Of a stretch of 64,000 nucleotides of DNA, positions 15,495-24,049 are shown one piece after another. Origin of the DNA: Paraburkholderia tropica. GTDB taxonomy: Bacteria; Pseudomonadota; Gammaproteobacteria; Burkholderiales; Burkholderiaceae. The stretch is from contig NZ_FNZM01000019.1 of assembly GCF_900109265.1 (NCBI RefSeq), forward strand, positions 1-64,000, given 5' to 3'. A program made the translations under genes and the position numbers. Position 1 is the stretch's first letter; the number at the start of each line of letters is the position of its first letter. A model generated the notes under the pieces. The model did not search any database, was not told the DNA's origin, and worked only from the letters and a program-made list of their open reading frames with translations.

Positions 15495-18400
15495 TTAGGC
15501 CTTTTCCACTTTCACGAGGAAAGACTTGAACTCGGGCGTCTGCGAATTGCCGTCGCCGACGGGCGGCGTGAGCGTATTCGTCAGATAGCCGGGTTTCGTC
15601 AGTCCCGTGAAGCCCCAGTGCAGCGGCACGCCCACGGTGTGCACCTTCTTGCCCTCGATCGTGAGCGCCTTGATGCGCTTGGTGACCACGGCCACCGCGA
15701 TCAGATAGCCGCGGTTGCTCGACACCTTGACGCGTCCGCCGTCGACCACGCCCACTTCCTTGGCCAGCTCCTCGCCGATCTCGACGAATTGCTGCGGCTG
15801 GATGATGGCGTTCAGCCGTGCGTGCTTGGTCCAGAAGTGGAAGTGCTCGGTGAGGCGATACGTGGTCGCGACGTGCGGGAAGTTCTGCGCGGTGCCGAAC
15901 GTCTTGCGGTCATCCGGGAACACGCGCGCCGCCGGATTGCTGGTGGCCTGCGCATTGTTGGGATGGAACGGGTTGTAGCCGAGCGGATTCTCGAAGGGCT
16001 CGTAATGCTCGGGGAACGGTCCTTCGTTCATGCCGTCGCGCGCGAAGAAACGCGCCACGCCCTCGGGGTTCATGATGAACGGACCCATGCCGAGATCAGG
16101 CGCTTCATCGACCTTGTAGTCGGGCACGTCCGCGCCGGTCCACGCCGCGCCGTTCCAGCCGATCAGCTTGCGGGTGGGATCGAACGGCTTGCCCGCCGTA
16201 TCGCACGAGGCGCGGTTGTACAGAATGCGCCGGTTCACGGGCCACGCCCACGCCCAGTTGAGCGTCTGACCGATGCCGGTCGGGTCCGAGTTGTCGCGCC
16301 GGCCCATCTGGTTGCCCGCCTGGGTCCACGCGCCGCAGAAGATCCAGCAGCCGCTCGCGGTCGTGCCGTCGTCCTTCAGTTGCGCGAAGCCGGCAAGCTG
16401 CTCGCCCTTCTTCACGAGCACCTTGGTCGCGTCCTTCGGGTCGGTCTGATCGGCGAGCGCCTTGCCGTTGTATTCCTTCGCCAGTTCCTCGGGCGTGGGA
16501 CTCGCGGGATCGGAATACGGCCAGCTCAGCTTGACGATCGGATCGGGCAGCTTGCCGCCATCCTTCTGATACGCCGCGCGAATGCGCAGGAACAGTCCGG
16601 ACATGATCTCCAGATCGCTCCGCGCCTCGAACGGCGGCTCCGCGCCCTTCCAGTGCCATTGCAGCACGCGGCTCGAACTCACGAGCGAGCCGTTTTCCTC
16701 CGCGAAGCAGGTGGTGGGCAGACGGAACACCTCGGTCTGGATCGACGCCGTATCGACGTCGTTGAAGTCGCCGTACTTCTTCCAGAACTCGGACGTTTCG
16801 GTCGCGAGCGGATCCATGACGACGAGCCACTTGAGCTTGCCGAGCGCGGACAGCGTCTTGGCCTTGTCGGGCGCCGACGCAATCACGTTGAAGCCCTGGC
16901 AGATATAACCGTTGACCTTGCCCTGATTCATCAGCTCGATGGTCTGCAGCAGATCGTAGGGCTTGTCGAGCTTGGGCAGCCAGTCGTAACCCCAGTTGTT
17001 TTCCTGGGTCGCGTTGTCGCCCCACCACGCCTTCATGAAGCTCACGAAGAACGCGCCGTAGTGCTGCCAGTAGCTCAGCTGATTGGGCCGCATGGGCTGC
17101 GAGGCGCGCTTCTTGATGTAGCCGTCGTAGTCCTGCTCGGCCTCGCTCGGGAGCGTCATATAGCCCGGCAGCAGGTTCGACATCAGCCCGAGGTCGGTGA
17201 GACCCTGGATGTTCGAGTGCCCGCGCAGCGCGTTCATGCCGCCGCCCGCAATGCCGATGTTGCCCAGCAGCAGCTGCACCATCGCGCCGGTGCGGATCAT
17301 CTGCGCGCCGATCGAATGATGGGTCCAGCCGAGCGCGTACAGAATCGTCCCGGCGCGGCCCGGCACGGCGGTGCTCGCGAGCATTTCGCAGACCTTCAGG
17401 AATTTATCCTTCGGCGTGCCGCAGACCTTCTCCACCATTTCGGGCGTATAGCGCGAGTAATGCTGCTTGAGCAGCTGATACACGCAGCGCGGATTCTGCA
17501 AGGTGTCGTCGGTCTTCACGAAACCGTCGTCGCCGATTTCGTAGTTCCACGACGCCTTGTCCGGATACGCGTGCTTCGCCGGATCGTAGCCCGAGTAGAT
17601 GCCGTCGTTGAACGCGTAATCGTCGCGCACGATGAACGAGAAGTCCGTGTAGTTCTTCACGTACTCGTGCTGGATCTTGTCGTTCGTGAGCAGCCAGTTG
17701 ATGACGGCGCCAAGGAACGCGATGTCCGTGCCGGTGCGAATCGGCGCGTAATAGTCCGCGACCGATGCCGTGCGCGTAAAGCGCGGATCCACCACGATGA
17801 GCCGCGCCTTGCGGTGCGCCTTCGCCTCCGTGACCCACTTGAAGCCGCACGGGTGCGCCTCGGCCGCATTGCCGCCCATCACCAGAATCACGTCCGCATT
17901 GCGAATGTCGACCCAATGGTTCGTCATCGCTCCACGGCCAAACGTCGGGGCAAGACCTGCCACCGTCGGGCCGTGTCAGACACGCGCCTGGTTGTCGAAT
18001 GCCAGCAGGCCCATCGAGCGGGCCACTTTATGCGTGAGATAACCGACTTCGTTGCTGCCCGCCGACGCGGCCAGCATGCCGGTGGTCAGCCAGCGGTTGA
18101 CGGTCTTGCCGTCCGCCGTTTTCTCGACGAAATTCGCGTCGCGGTCTTCCTTGAGCAACTTCGCGATGCGGTCGAGCGCCTCGTCCCACGAGATGCGTTT
18201 CCACTCGTTCGAGCCCGCCGCGCGGTATTCCGGATACTTGAGCCGGTTCGGGCTGTGGATGAAGTCGATCAGGCTCGCGCCCTTCGGGCAGAGCGTGCCG
18301 CGGTTGACCGGATGATCGGGATCGCCCTCGATGTGAATGATGCTCGCGGTGGCGTTCTTCGCGCCGTCGCCGAGACCGTACATGAGGATGCCGCAGCCTA

Positions 18401-18566
18401 CCGAACAGTACGGGCAGGTATTGCGGGTTTCAGTGGTGCGCGCCAGTTTGTATTGTCGGACTTCGGCAAGTGCGTCGGCGGGCGCGAAGCCCATTAACGC
18501 GAGGCTGGATCCTGCCAGCGACGTCGCCGTGACCTTGAGGAACTGACGCCGGGACATCTGCAACAT
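15495..18566 (-). CDS. fdnG: selenocysteine-containing formate dehydrogenase-N/O, alpha subunit
   Basis: The molybdenum catalytic subunit, oxidising formate in the periplasm. It is 1023 residues when the TGA at 17978-17976 is read as selenocysteine 197 (context A-R-V-Sec-H-G-P-T, the formate dehydrogenase active site). The N terminus has a twin-arginine signal (MSRRQFLKV, then a hydrophobic run to DALA) and a [4Fe-4S] motif CPYCSVGC...LCPKG. Molybdopterin-guanine dinucleotide domains fill the rest. A SECIS hairpin follows the TGA directly. A conventional reading would give two broken genes (17976-18566 and 15495-17963). First gene of the minus-strand locus with selA, selB and selC. Confidence 0.97.
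17933..17978 (-). promoter_or_regulatory. bacterial SECIS element in fdnG
   Basis: Directly after the TGA, CACGGCC (17975-17969) pairs with GGCCGTG (17939-17933). An upper stem GGCA/TGCC (17961-17958 and 17952-17949) closes the loop GGTCT. This is the layout of E. coli fdnG/fdhF SECIS hairpins, including the GGUCU loop read by the SelB winged helices, and tells the ribosome to insert selenocysteine. Confidence 0.93.
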
Positions 18567-18888
18567 GATTGCGTCCTCGGCTTTCTGGTTGTGGGTCGTT
18601 TCAGTATAAGACGTTTTGGGCTCCGGATCGCGCGAGATGCACCGCGCGCACAGGTGCGGCGCGCCCGGGCACCCAGCTTGCTATATTCGTGTGACGAGCG
18701 CGTGGAGCCGCCGGCCGCGCCGGCGCTGGCGCGAGGCGCGCCCGCGGCGGGCGACCGGGCCGGATCTGCGGGCTGCCGAAGTGCGGTTCGCGCGGCATCG
18801 GTTGCGTGTTCCGCCACAGACCGGGCGCCACTGCCGCTGGCCGCATGCCCGTCACCTTGTCTTCAGGACGAACCGCGAGACGTCGATC
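18567..18888. other. divergent promoter region fdnG / yihY-type gene
   Basis: 322 nt between the divergent fdnG and YihY/BrkB genes. On the minus strand a TATACT box (18608-18603) could be the fdnG -10, but no good -35 is seen. The plus-strand open frame continues upstream to 18616 without family resemblance and is taken as untranslated. Confidence 0.45.
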
Positions 18889-20331
18889 ATGGCAACTATT
18901 TCCTCCGAGCGGCTCGAAACGGCCGCACGCAAAGAAGCGTCGTGGGCCGTGGGCGCCTGCCGCCAGTTCATCGCCGACCGCTGCCCGTCGCTCGCCGCCA
19001 GCATCGCCTTCTATTCCGCGTTCTCGCTCGCGCCCACGCTCGTCATGGTGATCGCCGTGGCGGGCTGGTTCTTCGGCGCGGATGCCGCGCGCGGCCAGCT
19101 GTTCCGCGAAGTCCACAACGTGCTCGGCAACGACGCCGCCGCCGCCATCACCACCATCGTGCAGAACGCCCATCGCGCGGGCGACGCGGGCGGCGTGGCC
19201 GCGCTGATCTCGCTGGCGATGCTGGCGATCGGCGCTTCCGCAACGTTTTCGTCGCTCAATTCCGCACTCAATATAGTGTGGCCGCTGGAAGGGCCGCGCG
19301 CCTCGTCGGTCATCGCGCTCGTGCGCGTGCGGCTGATCTCGTTCGGCCTCGTACTGGGCGTGGCTTTTCTTCTGATCGTTTCGCTCGTGCTCGACGCGGG
19401 CATTACCTTCGTCGGCCAGTGGCTGATGGGCGAGTCGACGTACTTGATCATCGGCAACATCGTGCAACTGGTGGTCGGGCTGCTGGTGCTCGCGGTCGCG
19501 TTCGCGGGATTGCTGCGCTTTCTGCCCGATGCGCCCGTGCTCTGGCGCGATGCGCTGGTCGGCGGCCTCGTCGCGGCGGTGCTCTTTTCCGTCGGCAAGA
19601 AACTGTTCGCGCTCTATCTGGCGCACGCGGGCATGGCCACGGCGTTCGGCGCCGCCGGTTCGCTGGCCGTGCTGCTGATGTGGCTGTACTTCTCGGCGGC
19701 GGTGCTGCTGCTCGGCGCGGAATTTTCCGCCGCGCGCGGCCGCCTGCACGATCCGCGCGGCGCGTGGGGCATGCTCGAGGAAACGCCGCCGGGCAGCCGT
19801 GCCAAGCTCGCTTCGGTGCTGGCCGCGTCCACCATCGCGCCGATGCGCGAAGCGGCGGCAGGCTTGCAGACGGCGCGCGCCGCGGCGGCGGAAGGTGCGA
19901 ATGGCGTGAAAGGCGTGAATGGAGTGGTCGGGGCGGGTGGCGTCGGCAGCGTCGATGGCGCAACGCTCGATGCCGCGGTCGGCGCCGCGCCGCCATATGC
20001 CGCCGCCGTCGCTGCGAGCGTGCAACCCGGAAAAACGCCGCGCCCGGCCGATGCGCCGCTGCACGCGATCGGCAAGGCCCGCGCCACGGGCGGCGCCTTT
20101 GCGCGCCTTCACGGCGGCAGCCTGCAGATCCGCCGCTCGGTCGTGCGCATGGAAGACAGCGCGACCTACGCCGCCGCTTTGACGCTGGTCCAGGCCGGTC
20201 GCACGGTTGCGGCCGCCGATCGCTATGTCAAACGCCATCCCTGGAGTTCGGTCCTGCTCGTCGCGAGCGCGGCGGTCGCCATGACCGCCGCCGCGGGGCG
20301 CCGTCACGCCGGCGTCCATCGCAAGGACTGA
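18889..20331 (+). CDS. YihY/BrkB family inner-membrane protein
   Basis: A 480-residue protein with the BrkB/YihY domain in residues about 20-290: six membrane spans including LAASIAFYSAFSLAPTLVMVIAV and AVLLMWLYFSAAVLLLGAEF, the latter a signature of the family once called ribonuclease BN. The C-terminal third is low-complexity, with a Gly-Val-rich run (GVKGVNGVVGAGGVGSV) and Ala-rich linkers, then a helix with VKRHPWSSVLLVASAAVAM like the DUF883 membrane tail. ATG 18889 is chosen because homology begins there. Function of the family is unsettled. Confidence 0.85.
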   Translation: MATISSERLETAARKEASWAVGACRQFIADRCPSLAASIAFYSAFSLAPTLVMVIAVAGWFFGADAARGQLFREVHNVLGNDAAAAITTIVQNAHRAGDAGGVAALISLAMLAIGASATFSSLNSALNIVWPLEGPRASSVIALVRVRLISFGLVLGVAFLLIVSLVLDAGITFVGQWLMGESTYLIIGNIVQLVVGLLVLAVAFAGLLRFLPDAPVLWRDALVGGLVAAVLFSVGKKLFALYLAHAGMATAFGAAGSLAVLLMWLYFSAAVLLLGAEFSAARGRLHDPRGAWGMLEETPPGSRAKLASVLAASTIAPMREAAAGLQTARAAAAEGANGVKGVNGVVGAGGVGSVDGATLDAAVGAAPPYAAAVAASVQPGKTPRPADAPLHAIGKARATGGAFARLHGGSLQIRRSVVRMEDSATYAAALTLVQAGRTVAAADRYVKRHPWSSVLLVASAAVAMTAAAGRRHAGVHRKD

Positions 20332-20710
20332 GCCAGGCGGCGACCTCGCGCCATCGGCTTCACGCGCCCTCCTTCCCGCACGCCAGACGGGCGCTCGACC
20401 GGTACAACCTCACGCCTTTGCAGCGCAACCAGGGCACATCCCTAGTTGCACCATACTTACCCGTAAACCGCATTAGGCGAGGTTGCACATTTCGCGACTT
20501 GTATCAGAAACGACAATAATGCAGAGTCAACAATCCAATATTTCATTATCCGGAATAATCGCTCAATAGCCCGTCTCACAAGGCTTCCTGGGGTGGTGTC
20601 AGCTTTTTGCGACACTGATTTTTTTTCAGTTCAAGGGAATTGCACCCCTGCGTTATTCTCCATCGCGCAACAGCAACAATTAAACCAAACATCTGCGTGG
20701 AGAAAACTGG
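20332..20710. other. promoter region of the porin gene
   Basis: 379 nt, AT-richer toward the porin, as is common in front of strongly expressed porin genes. GGAG at 20698-20701 is the porin ribosome binding site. A TTCAAG...TTATTC pair about 60-80 nt upstream is a possible promoter, but weak. No small RNA or gene could be supported. Confidence 0.4.
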
Positions 20711-21901
20711 ATGAAACGAATCGCACTCTCGACCCTTTCCGTGGCCCTGCTGGCCGCAGCGGGCGCAGCACACGCTCAAAGCAGCGTGACCCTGTATGGC
20801 GTGATCGATGAATCGATCCAGTGGGCTCACAACACGGTCGACGCCAACGGCAACAACGCGAATCTGTTCGGTCTGTACGCCGGCAACATCTCGGGCGATC
20901 GCTGGGGCCTCAAGGGCACGGAAGATCTGGGCGGCGGCCTGAAGGCCATCTTCCAGTTGGAAAACGGCTTTGACCTGAACACCGGCGCGGCCGGCCAGGG
21001 TGGCCGTATGTTCGGTCGTCAGGCATTCGTCGGTCTGACGCATGACCAGTACGGCACCGTGACGCTGGGCCGCCAGTACGACCCGCTGGTCGACATGGTT
21101 CAGCCGCTGACCGCCGACAACTACTTCGGCAGCACGTTCACGACGCCGGGTGACATCGACAACAACGACAACAGCTCGCGTACCAACAACGCGATCAAGT
21201 ACGTCTCGCCGGTTCTGAGCGGCTTCCAGTTCGAAGGCATGTACGCACTGGGCGGCGTCGCTGGCGCAACGGGTTCGGGCCAGACGTGGGCGGCAGCCGC
21301 CACGTACGGCATCGGTTCGTTCAACATCGCAGCGGGCTACTTCCGCGCCGACAACTCGTCGAGCTTCGCAGACCGTTCGACGTCGGCATGGAGCACGGTG
21401 TCGACCTCGGGCGCCGTGTTCGACAACCAGATCACGGAAGGCTTCCAGACGGCCAAGTCGCTCGGCATCGCTTCGGTGGCCGCGCAATACGTCGCCGGTC
21501 CGTTCACGTTCGGCGTGCGTTACAGCAACGTCCAGTTCAAGCCGGACGCGTACTCGACGGCTCTGAACCCGGGCTTCGCTTCGACCGAGCGTTACAACAT
21601 CGCTGCCGGCTTCCTCGGCTATCAAGTGACGCCGGCCATGCTGCTGGGCCTCGGCTACACGTACACGCACGGCGCGGGCAACGTGTCGAACACGTACCAC
21701 CAGGTGTCGATCGGCGCGGACTACAACCTGTCGAAGCGCACCGACCTGTACGCACTGGCTGCTTACCAGCACGCCAACGGCAAGCAGCTGAACGCAGACG
21801 GCACGACGTCGACGGCCGGCGCGGCAATCGGCTCGTACGGCTACAACTCGGCTTCGAGCTCGCAAGAGCTGGTCAGCCTCGGCATCCGCCACAAGTTCTA
21901 A
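20711..21901 (+). CDS. Gram-negative trimeric porin
   Basis: A 396-residue general diffusion porin of the outer membrane (Burkholderia OpcP/OmpC-like family). The signal peptide is MKRIALSTLSVALLAAAGAAHA, and the mature protein starts QSSVTLYGVIDESI. Typical strand sequences include GDRWGLKGTEDLGGGLKAIFQLENGF, RQAFVGLTHDQYGTVTLGRQYDP and a C-terminal VSLGIRHKF ending in the phenylalanine used for outer-membrane insertion. Single gene with its own promoter and a strong terminator. Confidence 0.95.
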   Translation: MKRIALSTLSVALLAAAGAAHAQSSVTLYGVIDESIQWAHNTVDANGNNANLFGLYAGNISGDRWGLKGTEDLGGGLKAIFQLENGFDLNTGAAGQGGRMFGRQAFVGLTHDQYGTVTLGRQYDPLVDMVQPLTADNYFGSTFTTPGDIDNNDNSSRTNNAIKYVSPVLSGFQFEGMYALGGVAGATGSGQTWAAAATYGIGSFNIAAGYFRADNSSSFADRSTSAWSTVSTSGAVFDNQITEGFQTAKSLGIASVAAQYVAGPFTFGVRYSNVQFKPDAYSTALNPGFASTERYNIAAGFLGYQVTPAMLLGLGYTYTHGAGNVSNTYHQVSIGADYNLSKRTDLYALAAYQHANGKQLNADGTTSTAGAAIGSYGYNSASSSQELVSLGIRHKF

Positions 21902-21972
21902 TCAGTCTGCCTGGCCGGGCGCGAGCCCGGCAGCGCGAAGAGACCTCGCAGCTAAAAATCACACGCTGCACG

Positions 21973-22008
21973 AGCCAGCCTCAGGCGAAAGCCGGGCTGG
22001 CTTTTTTA
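21973..22008 (+). terminator. rho-independent terminator of the porin gene
   Basis: AGCCAGCC (21973-21980) pairs with GGCTGGCT (21995-22002), followed by a T6 run, about 70 nt after the porin stop. Confidence 0.9.
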
Positions 22009-22096
22009 TTGCCTGCTCGCCATTGAACCAGCGTTGTTGACTCGCGTCAGGCCGCTCGGTTTGCGCGAGCGCACAGCCGGGCCGTGCCGCGTTCGC

Positions 22097-22996
22097 TCAA
22101 CGCAGCCTGCCCAACGCCGCCACCGCCTGATCGACGAATGCCTGCGCAAGCGGCGCGCGCGCCGCGTCCACATGATGCGCCACGTAAAGCGGCTCCGGCA
22201 GCGCGGGCGTAAAGCGCTTGACCGCCACGCGCGCGCTCGCGGCCGCTGCCGTGAGCGGATCGATCAGCGCGATACCCAGCCCCGCTTCCACGAGCGTCAC
22301 GACCGCCTGCGCGAGGCTCGCCTCGACGCCCAGACGGCGCGTCACGCCCGCCTCCGAAAACGCACGGTCGATACGCAAACGCGCCTCCGTACCCGCCGCG
22401 AACGAAACGAACGCCTCGCCCTCGCAATCCGCCGCGCTCACCGCTCGCTTGCGCGCAAGCCGATGACCGCGCGGCACGATGCAGCGCATCGGCCACTCGC
22501 CGAGCGGTTCGAGCCGCACCGAACGCGGCGCCGCCACCGCGCCGACGAACGCCAGATCGCAGCGCCGCGCGGCGACGCGTTCAAGCGCGAGCAACGGCTC
22601 CAGCGCGAGCAGCGCCACGTCGACGCGCTCGTGTTCGTGCGCGAACGCCGCCGCCACGCGCGGCAGAAAATCCGCGCCGAACTCCGGCGCGCCCGCGATG
22701 CACAACGCCCCCCGACGCTGCTCGCGAATCTGCGCCGCCGCTTGAATCACGCGCTCGAATCCCGTGAAGGCCCGCTCGACTTCCTCGTGCAGCGCATGCG
22801 CGTGCGCGGTTGGCCAAAGGCGTCCGTTGCGACGCTCGAACAGCGCAAATCCCACGCCGGCTTCGAAGTCTGCGAGCAGTCGGCTCACCGCCGGTTGCGA
22901 AACGCCGAGGGCCGCCGCCGCGCGCGTCGCGGTGCGCGTCTGCATCAGCGCGCGAAACGCTTCGATCTGGCGGATGCTGGGTTCGGAATCAGGCAT
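22097..22996 (-). CDS. LysR family transcriptional regulator
   Basis: A 299-residue LysR regulator. The winged HTH is at residues about 5-63 (IRQIEAFRALMQTRTATRAAAALGVSQ, then PAVSRLLADFE and ALFERRNGRLWPT), and the effector domain starts near residue 92. ATG 22996 (MPDSEPS) fits the family start; the open frame reaches 23050 without homology. It is convergent with the porin gene and has no divergently oriented partner nearby, so its target is not evident from context. Confidence 0.88.
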   Translation of the reverse strand: MPDSEPSIRQIEAFRALMQTRTATRAAAALGVSQPAVSRLLADFEAGVGFALFERRNGRLWPTAHAHALHEEVERAFTGFERVIQAAAQIREQRRGALCIAGAPEFGADFLPRVAAAFAHEHERVDVALLALEPLLALERVAARRCDLAFVGAVAAPRSVRLEPLGEWPMRCIVPRGHRLARKRAVSAADCEGEAFVSFAAGTEARLRIDRAFSEAGVTRRLGVEASLAQAVVTLVEAGLGIALIDPLTAAAASARVAVKRFTPALPEPLYVAHHVDAARAPLAQAFVDQAVAALGRLR

Positions 22997-23163
22997 AACA
23001 CGGGAACATGAATAAATTAGAAACGACAGATTCAAGCTATCGAACATCACGGCGATTGGCGTTATCGTTCTTTAAAAAACGGTGCAAAATCGCCATCTCA
23101 ATCGATAACATCTGAACATACATCATACGCGCGTGACCTCGCCCCACGTTTCTCGCGCACAAA

Positions 23164-23198
23164 TAAAAATCCCCGCGGGCGCGATGCCAACGGGGATT
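23164..23198 (-). terminator. terminator of the HU-like gene
   Basis: On the minus strand AATCCCCG (23198-23191) pairs with CGGGGATT (23175-23168), followed by TTTATTT. It lies 60 nt downstream of the HU-like gene. Confidence 0.85.
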
Positions 23199-23257
23199 CT
23201 TTGGGTACTACCGCAATGCTGACGCAAGCCGCGACCGCGAAGTCGCGGCGAAGGCGA

Positions 23258-23704
23258 TTAGCCTGCTGCTGCGTCCTTCAGTTTCTTCAGTGCGCGTGCC
23301 TTGACGCGGACCGATGCCGGCTTGGCCGGGAACCAGCGCTCTTCACCCGTGAACGGGTCCTTGCCGAAGCGCTTCTTCTTCGCCGGCACGGCCTGAACGA
23401 CGATCTTCAGAAGACCCGACAGCGTGAATTCGCCGGCGCCCTTCTTGTGGACCGAACCCAGGATCGTGTCTTCCAGCGCGGCGAGCACGGCCTTCGTGGC
23501 CTTCGGCTCGACGCCAGCGCGCTCAGCAACGTGAGCAGCCAGCGAGGCCTTCGTGAAGGTGTCCTTGATCGGCGACGAAACGCCGGACGCCTTCACGGCG
23601 ACCTTCTTAGCTGCGGCCGTCTTGGCGGGCGCTTTCTTTGCGGCAACTTTCTTGGTGGCCGGGGCTGCTGCCTTTTTGGCCACTTTCTTTGCGGAAGTCG
23701 GCAT
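23258..23704 (-). CDS. HU-family DNA-binding protein with a histone H1-like tail
   Basis: A 148-residue nucleoid protein. Residues 1-42 are a Lys/Ala/Pro-rich basic tail (repeats of the AKKxAAPATKK kind) resembling eukaryotic H1 tails; residues about 46-140 are the HU/IHF fold (IKDTFTKASLAAHVAERAGV, EDTILGSVHKKGAGEF, and the DPFTGEERWFPAKPASVRVKARALKKLKDA arm region). Such tailed HU variants are common in Burkholderiales. A strong GGAGAA-type site precedes the ATG. It probably compacts DNA and modulates transcription. Confidence 0.9.
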   Translation of the reverse strand: MPTSAKKVAKKAAAPATKKVAAKKAPAKTAAAKKVAVKASGVSSPIKDTFTKASLAAHVAERAGVEPKATKAVLAALEDTILGSVHKKGAGEFTLSGLLKIVVQAVPAKKKRFGKDPFTGEERWFPAKPASVRVKARALKKLKDAAAG

Positions 23705-24049
23705 GTTTCTCCTACCAGTGTTGGTCAGTGAGTCGACGAAGCACAGCGGGATGCAAATGCTTCAACGGCGGATTCTACAAGCGTGCAAGCGTTTTGCGTG
23801 ATTCTTTTGCATCGCAGATGCAAATTTGTTGCTCCGCGCTGACTGCCTGACGCATTTTGACACCTGTTTACAGGGGTAAACGCGCTCTCGCACGTCCCGC
23901 ATGCGACGCGCCCGCGTCCGCGCGACACAGCCGCGATGGCGCGAAAACGCCACACGTATGGCGTTTTCGCGACGCTCGAGCCGTTTTTGCGTCGTGTAAA
24001 AAGCGCGTCGACGGGGTAAAGCTCCGTCCGCAATGTGCCGTAACAGCTT
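23705..24049. other. intergenic region with a perfect 13-bp inverted repeat
   Basis: 345 nt between two minus-strand genes. The notable element is a perfect inverted repeat, CGCGAAAACGCCA (23940-23952) and TGGCGTTTTCGCG (23959-23971), with a 6-nt loop, 79 nt behind the MocR gene. It lacks a T tail. The rest should hold the promoter of the HU-like gene; no box stands out. Confidence 0.6.

Noticed and set aside
15618..18497. 959-codon open frame on the plus strand, antisense to fdnG
   Set aside because: A shadow of the high-GC coding strand: rich in Arg/His/Ala, no domain, no ribosome binding site, while the minus strand encodes an unmistakable formate dehydrogenase.
15495..18566. fdnG as a pseudogene broken by TGA
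   Set aside because: The TGA sits at the active-site selenocysteine position, has a SECIS hairpin, and selA, selB and selC are in the same locus.
18616..18888. N-terminal extension of the YihY/BrkB frame
   Set aside because: Arg/Pro-rich and not homologous; the family begins at the ATG at 18889.
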